From Brachynemurus nebulosus (taxonomy: Eukaryota > Arthropoda > Insecta > Neuroptera > Myrmeleontidae), in assembly GCA_035578155.1 (NCBI GenBank), contig JAPWDM010000008.1, positions 19,660,842-19,724,841 of the forward strand: DNA of 64,000 nucleotides, given 5' to 3'. The translations under genes and the position numbers were made by a program. Under the pieces are notes generated by a model, which saw only the letters and a program-made list of their open reading frames with translations, was not told the DNA's origin and ran no database searches. Of this stretch, positions 47,324 to 59,240 are shown piece by piece (positions within the stretch are counted from its first letter, which is position 1; every line of letters starts with the position of its first letter).

Positions 47324-47353
47324 GTTTCGATCATTTAAATGATCATCTTCAGG
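47324..47353 (-). ncRNA. Hammerhead-like hairpin in the Penelope 3' region
   Basis: The minus strand reads CCTGAAGATGATCATTTAAA, then TGATCGAAAC: a CUGANGA box, a perfect eight-pair stem (GATCATTT/AAATGATC) and a CGAAAC box. Penelope-like elements are known to carry hammerhead motifs in such positions. One extra U separates the first box from the stem; stems I and III are not evident by eye. Confidence 0.4.
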
Positions 47354-47820
47354 AAAAAAAAAACTCAATTGTCAAACAACTGAGACAAAAGAAAACATCA
47401 AAAGGACATAACCTTTAAATTCAATTGGATGTCAAACATGACAAATGGAAAACAATGTTAAAATAGCGAAGCCCATAAGAAACAGGGAAAGTCAAAAATG
47501 TGATAAGATTGAACGAAGAAACGCAGAAAAACAGATGCGACCCAAATACTTACCGTATCGGGGACAACAAGTTACAACTAAGAATTCAATAGAACATCGT
47601 AGAAAAATCCGTTGATATCAGTCACAAAGAAATTATGTAAGATACCAATCTTTTTGAAAAGATTTAAATAAATTAAAAAATTAATAGAAACACCAAACCA
47701 CTCAATTATTACACTTTAAACACTCATAATTAATGAGAGCATAATTTAGTAAAATTTAATTTGTTACAGGTTAGTATCGAAAAATGAAAAATATACTTAA
47801 AATAATTTAAAAAACAATTG

Positions 47821-48333
47821 TTAAGACGAGTCGTGTATCGTGTTCAAATTTTCGTTATAAAATAAAGATTCAAAATGCTCAGCTAATCGTTTCATGATGG
47901 AACGGCACTGTTCATATGGACATGGTTGCGCAGTCTCATTAAGAATAGGTTGGTGTGAATTATTGTAATATGCGATGTATAATGTTTCTAACGTATCAAG
48001 TAATGACCCCTTTTTAGCAAAATGCAAAGGCGTGAAGTTATCGGTGATCACAAATTTATGATCGGTTTCAAAAATGTGCTCGGCTGTTGCAGAATGATTC
48101 TTTAAATTTGAAGCCTTAATGGCCGCAAAATGTTCAGCAAATCTAATACAAAAGCGTCGCCCAGATTGTCCTATATAAACTGCTTTACATTCACACTCGA
48201 ATTTATAAACGCCTGATCTATCTGACGGATTAATAGTATCTTTGTTTTTAGTAAGGAGACTTGCAATGGAATTACAAGATGAAAAAGTCCAATTAAGGCC
48301 ATTGTCATGGAATAACTTTCGGAACCCGTTCAC
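47821..48333 (-). pseudogene. GIY-YIG endonuclease domain of the Penelope-like element
   Basis: SGVYKFECECKAVYIGQSGR gives the GIY...YIG pair (GVY and YIG), followed by RFCIRFAEH (conserved Arg and Glu-His) and ATAEHIFETDHKF, in the spacing of the C-terminal endonuclease of Penelope elements. A cysteine pair before YIG is partly kept (CEC). It continues in the same frame as the reverse transcriptase after the TAG at 48427; the start shown by the open frame is only the first usable codon after it. The C-terminus ends at 47821 with a stop. In active elements this domain nicks target DNA. Confidence 0.85.
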
Positions 48334-49740
48334 TTGAGAGGAAATATAAGGAATAGAAGCATTGCTCGAATTAGATGATTTTATAGATTTAGTTAAATTA
48401 GGGAACAGAGATGTGTCAAAATGCTTCTATAAATGTTTAGAAAAAATTTTAAAAATAAATTCGCTCTCATAGCCCTTAGCACGCCCTATGTGTATAATAA
48501 CGGACAATTCACGGAGGAAATTGATCGAGTTGAGCGGATAGGAAAATAATCTATTAAATGAATAGTTGAAAAATGCCAATTTGTGCGAAATAGGATGCGA
48601 AGAAGATTGGTGAATAAAATGATCGGTATGTGTGGGTTTGCGGTACACTGAAATTTGAAAACCTTTAGAGTAGTAATCTTTTTCCACGGTAATGTCCAAA
48701 AAAATAATTTTATTATTTTCCTCGAATTCAAGAGTAAATTTAATTCTGTTATGTAGGTTGTTAAGAAAATTTAAAAATTGCACCGCCTGGTCACGTGTAC
48801 TAGTCCATACTACGAGTACATCATCCACATAGCGTCTCCAGAAACCCAGATATTGTAAACATGGGTGACTGGAATCAAAAATTAAACACTCGAAATAATC
48901 CATAAAAAAATTCGCCATGAACTGAGAACAAGAAGCGTCCATACCTAAGCCGTTAACTTGTTGATATATTTTATTGTCGAACGAAAAATAGTTATAATCT
49001 AATAAGAAGTTGAGGCATTGTAACATAGCTTCCAGATTGGGGGAGTCAGGATTATTATTGAAATTAGTCGTCAGAAAATCGCGGAAGAGAGTTTTTAATT
49101 CATCCGTTGGTACATGAGCAGATAAATCTACGATATCAAAACTAAGAAGTAGGCAATGGTTCGGTACTTTAATTTTTGTTAAATGATAGATGTGTTCAGT
49201 AGTGTGGTTAAGAGAATATTTAAAATTGATATTAGTAAATTTGTAAATATTTTGAAGAAACCACTGAGATAAACCACCAAACAAAGTATCAAAATGGGAT
49301 ACCACAGGTCCACATTCACCGCCTGCTTTGTGAATCTTGGGGAGGCCTTACAGCTTAGGTGTGAGGGGGTTCATCGAGATTTTTACAACCTTCGAAAAAT
49401 CAAATAACTTAATAAAATTCTTGATTTTAGTTTTAATACGCTCTGTTGGATTATTATTTCATAAAACGAAATTCGCTGAATCCAAAATGTTCCGCATCTT
49501 TATGCTATAATCATTCCTGTCCACCAACACCAAACAAGATCCTTTATCCGCCTTCGTAAGCAACACATTCGAATCTGTCAATTTTTTGTTCAATCTGTTG
49601 ATAAGTTTGAGGTTAGAAATAGCCTCATTATCTGTGTAGCTATTGTTGAGATTGTCCACAAATTTTAAATAATTGATATTGTTTATACTAAATCTTTTGT
49701 GTAAGGACTATCGCAGAAAATTCTGTGATTTGTTTGAATG
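48334..49740 (-). pseudogene. Penelope-like reverse transcriptase, interrupted
   Basis: In a single frame from about 49700 to 48334 the sequence contains LLTKADKGSCLVLVDRNDYS (the RT1-region signature), GLPKIHKAGG, LLSFDIVDLSAHVPTDE (motif A, catalytic Asp), GLGMDASCSQFMANFFMDYF (motif B, diverged from the usual GxPMGSPLSP), FWRRYVDDVLVVW (motif C, YVDD), and IIFLDI with VYRKPTHTD (motif E/primer-grip region). It is interrupted by in-frame stops: TGA (49459-49461), TAA just before GLPKIHK (49348-49350) and TAG (48427-48429). Because the catalytic Asp residues remain, decay seems moderate, but motif B damage and the stops make it inactive. Confidence 0.85.
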
Positions 49741-50308
49741 TAATGGGCAATTTCGCGGAAAATTTGGGACCCTTTAACAAAAAAACCAATTCGTTGGGCA
49801 GTAACTGAATCGAAGAGAGATTCAAAACTCGATCGTGAAACACGAAATCGAGTTCCACCTGGCTAGCCAGAAAAAAGTCATTTAAGTCTGGGACGTGTTG
49901 AAGAAAGATATTATTGTGTAGATGAGCAGCGTCATCTGTTAGATTTAATTTAGAAACACAACCAGAATTAAAAAATAATTGACCCTCTTCATAACAGAGG
50001 GTAGCATTATGTTCAGAATTAATATTGTCGAAAAAATTCAAATTATACTTTTCCTGATTAAACTCAAACAAAAAGTTTTCATTTTCTTGATAAATCGATG
50101 GACCATAAAGGACGTTCAAATCGTCAACTATACGTTCGATTGGTATATCCTCATTATGAGTTGGAAAAAATTTTTGATGTTGAGAAAATGATGAAGTAAA
50201 GTCTTTAGCTTTTTGAAGATTAAAAATTTTTTTATTTAAATTACCACGTTTCCTTTCCGAAATGAAAACAATCAACTCGGTTAGGTTGTTTAAAAATGTA
50301 TCGAACAA
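49688..50308 (-). pseudogene. Penelope-like element N-terminal region
   Basis: A 206-codon open frame (starting MFDTFLNNLTELIVFISERK) with conserved-looking elements such as KAKDFTSSFSQHQKFFP, VDDLNVLYGPSIYQ and LNLTDDAAHLHNN, consistent with the region before the reverse transcriptase in these elements. It ends at a stop in one frame. The reverse transcriptase continues in another frame, so at least one frameshift lies near 49690-49740. The open frame may have lost its true start. Confidence 0.6.
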
Positions 50309-50330
50309 ACACGATGAAAAAACATTGGTT

Positions 50331-50736
50331 ATGTGTAAATGTAAATATTACAAAATTTTATTAAACTTTCCTGTGCCTGGAGAAGTTTAATGTGGATTTT
50401 GATAATTTAACTGATTGATCTCTTGAGAAGATGTTGGGAGGAGATTCCTGATGAAACCGTTAGGCATCTCACTGCAAGCATGTCGAGGAGGCTTCAAAAA
50501 TGTGTTTTAAAAAGGGGAGAGCATACTCGATATTAAATCGCCAAAAAAGGTGCATAATGTGTGCTTTTACTCAAAGCGTGTACGTTTGTCGATGAGTGTA
50601 AAAATGACTATAAAAATGACAAATTCCTAAAAAATGTAATTATGGATCAATTTTATTTAATCTTATAAAAATTAATTTTATTTAGTAAAACATAAGTTCC
50701 TTAATTAAATGTAAGCATACCTTATACTGTAACTTA
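50331..50736. other. Anonymous DNA
   Basis: No feature recognised; ACTGATTGATCTCTTGAGAA and TTCCTGATGAAACCG near 50410-50460 were considered for a hammerhead but do not complete one. Confidence 0.5.
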
Positions 50737-51190
50737 TATAAAAACGCCGTAAGCAGCGGGGCCTCATTACGGAACTCGGATTTTTTCCTTCATCTTCGGT
50801 ATTGAATGTCTACAACCGAAATATGATTGAAAGTCTACAAGCGATACAAATTGGAGCTTAAAAATGGTGGGGGTGGGCGTAAAATATTAAAACCTCCAAA
50901 ATTCAGACCCTAGATACGGACTCTATCAACGTACGAAATTTCAACCGTCTACGTTAATTATAAGGGGCTGTGGGCGTATTAAATCCAGCCAAAATAATTT
51001 TTTCTACCTCTACTCCCTCCAAATCATCCTAGGAAGCTGAATTTTTGATATGTTCTAGATAATTGACCGAAACATTATTTCCAACCTGTTTGGAAAAGTT
51101 CTATTGTTTTGTTGACCCCCCTCCACCCCCTTAAAAGTTGGGTCTTATCCAAAATTTGCCCAAAATTTGACCCCACTTTGATAGTACTTA
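50737..51190 (+). repeat. Family A element, copy 3 (deletion derivative)
   Basis: It begins AAAACGCCGTAAGCAGCGGG and matches copy 1 up to AAGTCTACAAGCGAT. It then jumps over about 950 bp to GCTTAAAAATGGTGGGGGTG and continues to CAAAATTTGACCCCACTTTG, where homology ends before the TA array. Confidence 0.75.
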
Positions 51191-51646
51191 ACTAAAAAAC
51201 TAAATCCCAAAACATGTGATTTTTGTGCCTAGAAACTTTTTTTTTAACATTTTTGTACTCTATATTATAATTTACACATCTTTCTGCGGACCGATGAGGT
51301 GCTTCTGCGGTCCGGCGGTTAAGAAACCCTGGTCTTGTGCATTATTTCTGTAAATATAATCTTATCTGTTATCTAAAATTTTATCTAGATAACGATTAAA
51401 TTATCTGTTATCTTCATCTAGTTATTTTAAATTATTTATTATCTGTTATCTAGATAATAAAATTTAATATCTTGTCCAACACTGGTCGTTACCATGTGGG
51501 CAATAATTTACAGCAAATGAAAAACTTGTATCGACATGCAACCACATAAAATACTGCGTAATCACTGTGTTTGTTCGTGAAACAGACTATAGGTAAACTC
51601 GTATTTCCTATAAGTAATTTCTACATTACATTTTACATATAACTTG

Positions 51647-51648
<2 letters not shown>
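51191..51648. other. Anonymous DNA with a TTATCT/AGATAA cluster
   Basis: Between 51358 and 51470 the hexamer TTATCT or AGATAA appears about ten times, in phrases such as TTATCTGTTATCTA and TTATCTAGATAA. No gene seen. Confidence 0.6.

Positions 51649-51710
<62 letters not shown>
51649..51710. repeat. (TA)n microsatellite
   Basis: About 62 bp of TA immediately at the left end of the family I foldback; at its right end only a short ATATATATGTATAT remains. Confidence 0.95.
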
Positions 51711-51714
<4 letters not shown>

Positions 51715-53913
51715 CAGCTGTATTGTCAAAACCGTTTTATTATAATAACTCTAGTGAAATTATAAAAAAACCAAATATTGTCAACTAATGTTGTCTCTTA
51801 CAATATACCTAGTAAATTTTAGTGTTATTATAAATTCGCTAGACTCATTTAGAGAAATTGTGAAGTGTAATGTTTTTTGGCAATATAACCAAATCAGCTT
51901 ACAGGAAAATATGTGTGGTAAAAGTAAAGGTAAACACAATATGAATCCGAAACTAATGATGTCAAAAAACTACTGAATCGATTTTAAGTAAATTTAGCTT
52001 AGATATTTACATAAATATGCTTTGGAGTAACCGGTAAGAAATTTTTATTTCGTTTAAAAGTTTCCGTGGGTTGTGAATACTAAAATAAACAATGTCTTCA
52101 CTACTAAGTCTATTTCAATAAAATTTTGTGGGGATATTTATATGGTTTAGAATAATTAATAGGATAATTTATATTCTGGTTGAAGGTTCCTACAGGATAT
52201 GAATACGAAACTAAGTGGTATCAAAACTACAAAACCGATTTCAATCAAATTTGATATGAATATCTTTTTGCTTTGAAATAACAAACAGAAAATGTTTATT
52301 CGCGATTATAGGTTTCCATGGCAAACCAAATAAATTATTCAGTCAGGCCAAAATGATTGAAACGATTTTATTCAGTTTTGGCATAGATACTTATACCCTA
52401 TGGAACAACACATAGGATAATTTTCATTCTGACTAAGGATTCTCTCAGAAAAAATAAATTATTCAATCATGTCAGAACTATTGAACAGATTTCAGTTAAA
52501 TTTAATTTGTATTTAGAATAACTACTGGGATAGTTTGTATCCCGATTGAAGGTTCCTAAGGGATATGAATATGAAACCAATTAATGTCAAAACTACTGAT
52601 TCGATTTCAGTCAAATTTGATATGAATACTTCTATATTTTGGAATACGTATGCTATAAATCAGATATTTTTATGTGAATTTCAAAAGAAAATCCTGAAGA
52701 TCTTCACAGTACAAGAATTTTAATTTGTATGCCATGGAAAGACTCATCAGGGATATGAACCAGATTATATTAGTATTTGAGCTTTAAACCCTAGATTACC
52801 CCTTAATGACAATTTTACTAGAGCTAATAATAAAAAGCTGAAAAATATTCTAAATTGAAATCTTATTATGTGTCCGGTTTTTCCTTTAGAAAACCGGGAT
52901 AAAACTATTGTACATATTAATTCACAATAAAGTAGTTCAACTGCTTTGATATAATTACAATAAATTCCATGTTCCTACAGAACGATATCTCGAAAAAAAC
53001 GGAGCAGCAATTTAAAATTATTTCTAAAGTCTTTAGTCAATCAATAAACAATCTAAAGAAAATCAACATTAATAGTTTATGAAATAGTGGCTCATTTCCC
53101 ACGGGAACCTCCAACCTGTAAAAAAAGTATACCAAATATTTATTATTTTAAGATATATGCCAATACTAAATTTGATTAAAATTGTTTCAGTAGTTTTGAT
53201 ATTATTTCTTATCGTAATAGTAGGCGATAGGAACTTTCAAGAGAGATACAGATTATTCCGTTAGTTATTAAAAAGCATATCATATAAATATGTATCTAAA
53301 TTTTTAAAAAAAAATTTTTAAAAAAATTTTAAAAAATTTAATTGACATTTGTTCAGTAATTTTGAGGTGACTCAATAATTTAGTCTGTGTCCCACTGGAA
53401 CTCTTAGCTGGGATAAAAATGTTTCTATCAGTTATTCCAAAGTATATAAGTTTATATACGAAATCAGACTGAAATCGCTTCAGTAATTTTGACCTGACTG
53501 AATAATTTATTTTGTATCCCTCAGGAGCCTTTAATCGGGATCAAATTTCCTTTCGGTTATTCCAAAGTATAAAAGTGTCCTCACTAAATTTAATTGAAAT
53601 CAATTTTGTAGTTTTACACTAATTAGTTTCGTATTAATATCCCGCAGAAACCTTCACCCAACATATAAATTATCCTATCAGTTATTCTAAGCCATAAAAT
53701 ATTTCTACTAAATTTTGTTGAGATCGGTTTAGTAGTTTTGATACCAATTGTTATTTGCTTCACAATTTTTCTAAATGAGTCTAGCGAAATTATAATAGCA
53801 CTGAAATTTACTAGGTGTATTGTAAGGGACAACATCAGTTGACAATAATTGGTTTTTTTATAATTTGACTAGCGTTATTATAATAAAACGGTTTTGACAA
53901 TATAGCTGCAACA
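51711..53913. repeat. Family I foldback, 2.2 kb
   Basis: The left end GTTGCAGCTGTATTGTCAAA and right end TTTGACAATATAGCTGCAAC are mirrored, with about 165 bp of outer arm nearly identical (small open frames starting MLSLTI at both ends are simply these arms). Inside, degenerate subunits of about 120 bp (GGTTGAAGGTTCCTACAGGA, ACTACAAAACCGATTTCAAT, AAATTTGATATGAATA) run head to tail to about 52700, then in reverse from about 53120. No coding sequence. The subunit text resembles the generic AAATTTxATxxAAATCGxTTCAGTAGTTTT block of insect repeats. Confidence 0.75.
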
Positions 53914-54542
53914 TATATATGTATATTACATTACTATAGGTATAAATTGAATATTATTTGTTTATGCTAGAATTGCTAAATATTTGTGTAGCATAGTAAG
54001 TATTTTTGTTAATATGAAATTTTATGCTGATATTGTAAGTATAAGAACATACTCTCTATTATTATATATACGCTAAGTACGAATACAACATACTCACATG
54101 AGCTACTTATAAGTTATAAGAAAATGGCTTCATTTTTCTAATCCCTGTTGTTCGGTTTGTTTAAAAAAAAAATTATATTTTTATATCAAGTATTAAGTAT
54201 ATCTCTTTTTGTTAAAAATATCAAGTTTTTGTTAGCATTTTGATTTTTTATTAAAATACTTTATCCTAACGAATGTAATTATATGCATATGTAAGAGTGT
54301 AATAATAAATTGCTATCTAGAGAAAGTAGGCTTTTCGTTTTAAAGTTAATCATTGATTTACCATTAAAGAGTAAACTTATAATTCATTTCAGCAATCTTT
54401 AAAAAGGTAAGTTTTCATAAAACAAGCAGTAGGCACAACTGATTATCATTCCACATCGCAAGCTAAGGCTAACAGGATAAAATTAATTACAAACTACAAC
54501 TGCATGATATTTAAATTATTGGAAGTTAACTAATGGATATTG
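53914..54542. other. Anonymous AT-rich DNA
   Basis: No feature recognised. Confidence 0.55.
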
Positions 54543-54546
54543 TTAA

Positions 54547-55463
54547 GGGGGGAGTACAAATAAAAAAGCAATTTTTTTATTTATGATTATTTTGCTTGTT
54601 GAATTTTTTTTTTTCAAATTAAGAAGGGTTTCAAATAGAAAATTTTGTTTTTAAAACATTCATTACTCTTTTCTGTGGGAGAGGCGGCCCTTTTTCACAA
54701 ATCTTTAAGGGTTTAGTAGGAACGCCATATCTAAAAAAGCAATGAATATTTTTTAAATATTTTTTCATTATTTTATTCCTAAAGAACCTGTCCATAAAGC
54801 TGAATATGGATTTCAGGTAATTTTAAAAATTAACTATAAAACTGTAACTCCAAACTTCTAAAAATTATAAAACCCAATTTTTTATTAAAAAAAAAATGTT
54901 TAAAAATAGTTACAATTGTTCAAATGGAAAAAGCATACTCCAGCAAAGCAAAAAATTAAGTCTCTACCTTTTCTAGAACTTGAGATATGATTTTCCTTGT
55001 CGGGAAAGACACCTTTCGGGAAAGGGTAACAAACAAAAAGGAAACCTTTCCTTTCGAGAAACGGTAAAAAACAAAAATAATAAAAAAAGAAGCGGTTTAC
55101 TCACTGTTTATTAAAACGTCTACAAAGGCATACAAATAAAAAAACATTATCTCAGTGCATACTATAATTCATGTACACACCAAAACTAAATATTACTGAT
55201 CAAACCGCGAGGGGGGTGGGCGAGGGTTGTCTGCAAAGGAGCAACAACTTGGCTGTGCCGCGGCTTACAAATAAATATTTTTTTTTAATAATATATTTGA
55301 GCGTTACTTTATTATTTACAAATATTTTTCTACTTAAAAAAGAATTTTTTGGCCATATTTTATATATCACCGTGTTTGTAAAGAACCACAGAACAAAATA
55401 AAAACAAAAAACGAGATTCGAAAAAAATTAGTTTATTAGGCGTTTCTGGCGTGAACTCCCCCC
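54547..55463. mobile_element. TTAA-flanked MITE, copy type 2
   Basis: TTAA on both sides (54543-54546; 55464-55467). Ends GGGGGGAGTAC and GAACTCCCCCC are inverted. At 917 bp with no transposase, this again points to a piggyBac-type non-autonomous element, with termini different from those at 24466. It includes a GC-rich patch (GGGGGGTGGGCGAGGGTTGT near 55211). Confidence 0.65.
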
Positions 55464-55486
55464 TTAAGTAACTAAAATTCTTGTGA

Positions 55487-55725
<239 letters not shown>

Positions 55726-56739
55726 TGTTAGAACTTGAATTTAAAATGTGGTATTGCTACAGAAGTATACTGCACAGTACAGGTATACTAAAGTAATAAA
55801 TTTTTTAACAATTTATAAATTAGAAATTTGCTTAAAGTTTTAAGTACACTATTGTAAGTAAACTAAGTACACTATTGATAGAAGGGGAGAGGTATATCAT
55901 GTGGCAGTTTTCTCCCAGCGATATGAAATGTGTTTATATAAACCAACCGTATTTTCGATTTTTTATGGCATGATGTGTCGACAATTTTTTGATTTTTGTT
56001 GTAAATACTCCCAAAATTGGAAGTAAAGCAATTTGTTTGGAAACATAGGCTATTAAGTAATATTATCGGGTAGGTAGTTTCTCTTAAAAAAATATAATGA
56101 TACGTGGTTATTCTGTCATCGTTAAACATTGTCCGTTCTCTGGACGGGTATGTGACAATATACATTTTACGTGTATAATTTTAATTGATTTACATAATTA
56201 AATTGTAACAAGTATGTCCTGTTGTTGTCAACTGCTAATCACAATCCTACAGTAAACGTATATAAAGGGGCATCCACACATTTATCTATGTATATGTGTA
56301 CGCGGATATTTACATATGTACAGATAATTGCCAAAATATTAATACAGGAAAAAGGTTTTTAGAATTTACTTTAACTAGTAGTAAGTACAATCAAAAAAAT
56401 CGGTTAAAATGTCATATATTTGATAACTGATATTAAGTAGGGTGTAGCTACGATAAGCACATATGAAGCAACAACTTTATAACAAAATTGGCATTTGTCT
56501 AGAGATATGATATAAGCTGAATCGGACGATCATCAAAAATCTTTTCTTTTACCCATCGACTGTATTTTTACGGAACAAATTTTCGACAAATTTTGTTTAT
56601 TCCTAGGGCCCGTCATTTCTTTCCCTTGTCCTGTTTCTGTGATACAACGTAAAAGCATCTGCTACAAAAAATAATGCAAATCACATGTTACAAATGAAAG
56701 AATACGAGGTGGAATAAAGATTTATATGATCCAGAAATA
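55726..56739. other. Anonymous AT-rich DNA
   Basis: A 97-codon minus-strand frame (55872-56165) has no recognisable motif. Nothing else seen. Confidence 0.5.
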
Positions 56740-56948
56740 CTTATAAGCAAATCGCAAGAAGTCGAAAATTCAAAAAAATCTGAAACTTCGCCGGTTTGAG
56801 CTCTAACTCTGAGGGGCTGTTTCGTTTCTTAAAATCGCTTTTTAGCAGTAACTGATGTTCTTTCATGTTATGAGATAATCACCCTCTACATAGTGGTGAA
56901 GTTGCAGATTTATTTGAATTTCCAAACTTCTTGCGGTTTCATTGTTAG
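56740..56948. repeat. Family B, minimal copy
   Basis: Left CTTATAAGCAAATCGCAAGA then AGTCGAAAATTCAAAAAAAT; right TTGAATTTCCAAACTTCTTG then CATTGTTAG. Only the outer arms meet (GAGGGGCTGTTTCGTTTCTT in the middle); all 124-bp subunits are missing. Confidence 0.65.
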
Positions 56949-57237
56949 TAGATTAATCATAAGGTAACTGTTATTATCTATATTTTATAAGCTCTGGCCT
57001 ACGATTTCATCTGCGTGAAAATATCGGAATTATGGGTTCAGTTGCTTTTAAATCAGATAATCCGAAATTCTGTACAAAATATTATTTATAGTGATGGGTT
57101 TCGTTCGCTCTAAAACAGAGATGTAAGGGATTGATAAATAAATATTTATGGATAATATCAAAAAAAAAAAAAAAACTTAATGAAAATACCATTCCGCTTA
57201 AACATTACAAAGAATCAAAATTTATTTTGAAATTTTA
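56949..57237. other. Anonymous DNA with family J remnant
   Basis: CCGAAATTCTGTACAAAATA followed by GTTCGCTCTAAAACAG (57061-57117) resembles the family J segments. No gene. Confidence 0.4.
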
Positions 57238-57430
57238 GTGATCCTTAATCACTATGACTTTACTACCCAATACTCCATAATCAATATGACCTTATTATAC
57301 AGTATTTCCTAATTACTGTGACATTGCTACCCAGTGGTCTATAATTACTATGACTTTGCTACCCAGTAATCCATAATCACTATTACTTTACTACCCACTG
57401 ATCCATAATCACTATGATCTTACTACCCAA
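57238..57430 (-). repeat. 31-bp minisatellite, inverted relative
   Basis: About six units of the type GATCCATAATCACTATGACT plus TTACTACCCA. On the minus strand they read GTAGTAAxxTxATAGTGATT, matching the unit at 28512 in both sequence and 31-bp period. Confidence 0.75.
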
Positions 57431-58217
57431 GTCCCGTTAGCTGTTTATTTTAAGCTCTTTTGGGGTTTCTTTAACTTTTCTCCTAATTAATAGTATCGAA
57501 GAAAAATTTTCTCCAGAATCTAACCTAATATAATATAGTCTATATCAGCCTGGGATTGTTTAGTTACGTAACGTTTTTTTGGGGTCCCTAAGACACTGGC
57601 GGATATCATGCAACATAGTCAATGTCAATTTGGAACAGTTTAACTTTGTAACAGTGAAAAACTTTTCAAGATACATAAAGTAGTTCACTTTAGATCCTGT
57701 TTGGGTGCCTAGGATCCAGGAGACTTTATAATTTCATACAAAATAGTCTATGTAAAAATTTTCGAAATCGAGTCACTACTTTTTAAGTTTAGTTCGAACA
57801 TTCAATTTTTTTTCTTTATTATATTATTACAGATTTCACTGGCAAATTTTAATATTTAGATAACTTTTACGAAAATCGGAATCCACTCCAGCTAAATATC
57901 TGTTTATTGGACAGTTGCGTTGCAATAGGTCTAACAGCTTCGATAGCATTACTTTATTTTATTTTCTTATTTTATTATGTAAAATCTCTCGTGTCTTTCT
58001 AGACTGTCGCAATATTTTTCAAAGACTAGCTTTCGATACCGGTCAATATTTTACTGGCAACACTTGAACTATCTATCAGTAACTTTAAAACAAGTACCTA
58101 CTTAAAACAAATAATTTAATAAAATAATGGAAATAAATGTCTTTAATGTGGATTGGAAAGTAAATGTTTTTTATCCAATTGAATTTTAAGATTATCGGTA
58201 ACGTAAAGATTTCGCGC
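57431..58217. other. Anonymous DNA
   Basis: Loose internal similarity (ATAGTCTATATCAGCCTGGG; ATAGTCAATGTCAATTTGGA) suggests old tandem duplication around 57530-57750. No gene. Confidence 0.4.
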
Positions 58218-58350
58218 ACGCCTCTGATGATAAAATTAGAAACTGCGTCAAGTAAAAGACATACATAGACATTGTTATACAAATTAAACGCAAATTAAAT
58301 ATTTTCATATATTTTACTTGAAACAGCTTCTAATTTTATCACCGAAGGCA
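58218..58350. repeat. Hairpin repeat, about 38-bp arms
   Basis: CGCCTCTGATGATAAAATTA and GAAACTGCGTCAAGTAAAA are mirrored by TTTTACTTGAAACAGCTTCT and AATTTTATCACCGAAGGCA with a few mismatches; loop about 55 bp. Probably a small MITE. Confidence 0.65.
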
Positions 58351-59240
58351 TGAACGAAAAATACTGCGTCGTCAATTTTTTCTTACTCATTAATAGTGAG
58401 CGTTTCAATGCTATAATAGTAACATGCCTACTGATATAACAATAATTTTATTTTTCATGTAATTAACTGAATATGCAATATAACAGTCATTCATATAACA
58501 TATATCGGTGGATTTGACCAAGTGTTATTATCTAATGAATTGTATGTTTTGTGACGGATGAATGCAGAAAGAGCTGATATACATACGTCATACATAAGTA
58601 CATATATGCCGTGCGTCTGTCCACTGGCCACGCCAGTAAATAAATAATATTCATCAAACCAATCAATCGATTGTCAATCCAAAATGAATGATGAAATGGT
58701 TGATTGATTGATTGATTATTAAAAAAAAAGAAACTTTAATTTAGGAAAAACTGTCATACAATGTAAGAAAATTTTGAAAATTATCAGTTGCACTTTAAGA
58801 GGGCCGTTTCCCGTTGTCCCTTTATTTTCGTTGTGTTACAAAGTTTAATATTCTACTAATAACTTTTTAAAACTTTGCTCTAAATTTTTCGCTATCGTTG
58901 GTGGTTTTCCTCGAAGCTTCTTACAGATCGGAACATTATGAAGAGCGCCAAACAGACGGACAGAACACGTAACAACATTAGAAAAAAGAAATCATTTTTT
59001 TCATCTAAAAGCGGTATTTCCTCGGATAATATTTGATTGGAAATTTTTCTAACAAAGATGGAACCGATATCTAATGATTTTCGCATAAAATAGTACCTAC
59101 AGTAATGAACATGGACTTTTTTACTCGAACCATTTAATTTCTAAGAGAAAAGGTAAAAAAAAACACTAAAAATTCAAGATCAGACATCTTAAAAAATAAG
59201 TAATGGTAACTTCAATAGGCTTACTTTATCACCAATAATT
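58351..59240. other. Anonymous DNA; short GATT microsatellite
   Basis: (GATT)n at about 58700-58718 (TTGATTGATTGATTGATTA). The minus-strand open frame at 58892-59086 is not recognisable. Confidence 0.5.

Larger units (their letters stand above)
47300..50330 (-). mobile_element. Penelope-like retroelement, degenerate
   Basis: From high to low coordinate: an N-terminal region, reverse transcriptase, GIY-YIG endonuclease, then a T-run and the hammerhead-like hairpin of the 3' region. Penelope-like elements lack LTR-retrotransposon and LINE features and are defined by exactly this RT plus GIY-YIG pairing. The extent is approximate: I did not find terminal repeats or a target duplication, and no second hairpin is visible upstream of 50330, so the 5' end may be truncated. 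Confidence 0.85.

Noticed and set aside
50410..50470. Possible second hammerhead (TTCCTGATGAAACCG) upstream of the Penelope-like element
   Set aside because: It is on the opposite strand to the element, and no GAAA box with a pairing stem follows.
51788..53835. Two similar frames starting MLSLTI
   Set aside because: They lie in the inverted outer arms of family I; the apparent conservation is the DNA palindrome.
58892..59086. 64-codon minus-strand frame with a hydrophobic segment
   Set aside because: No family recognised, and a single short frame in AT-rich DNA is expected by chance.
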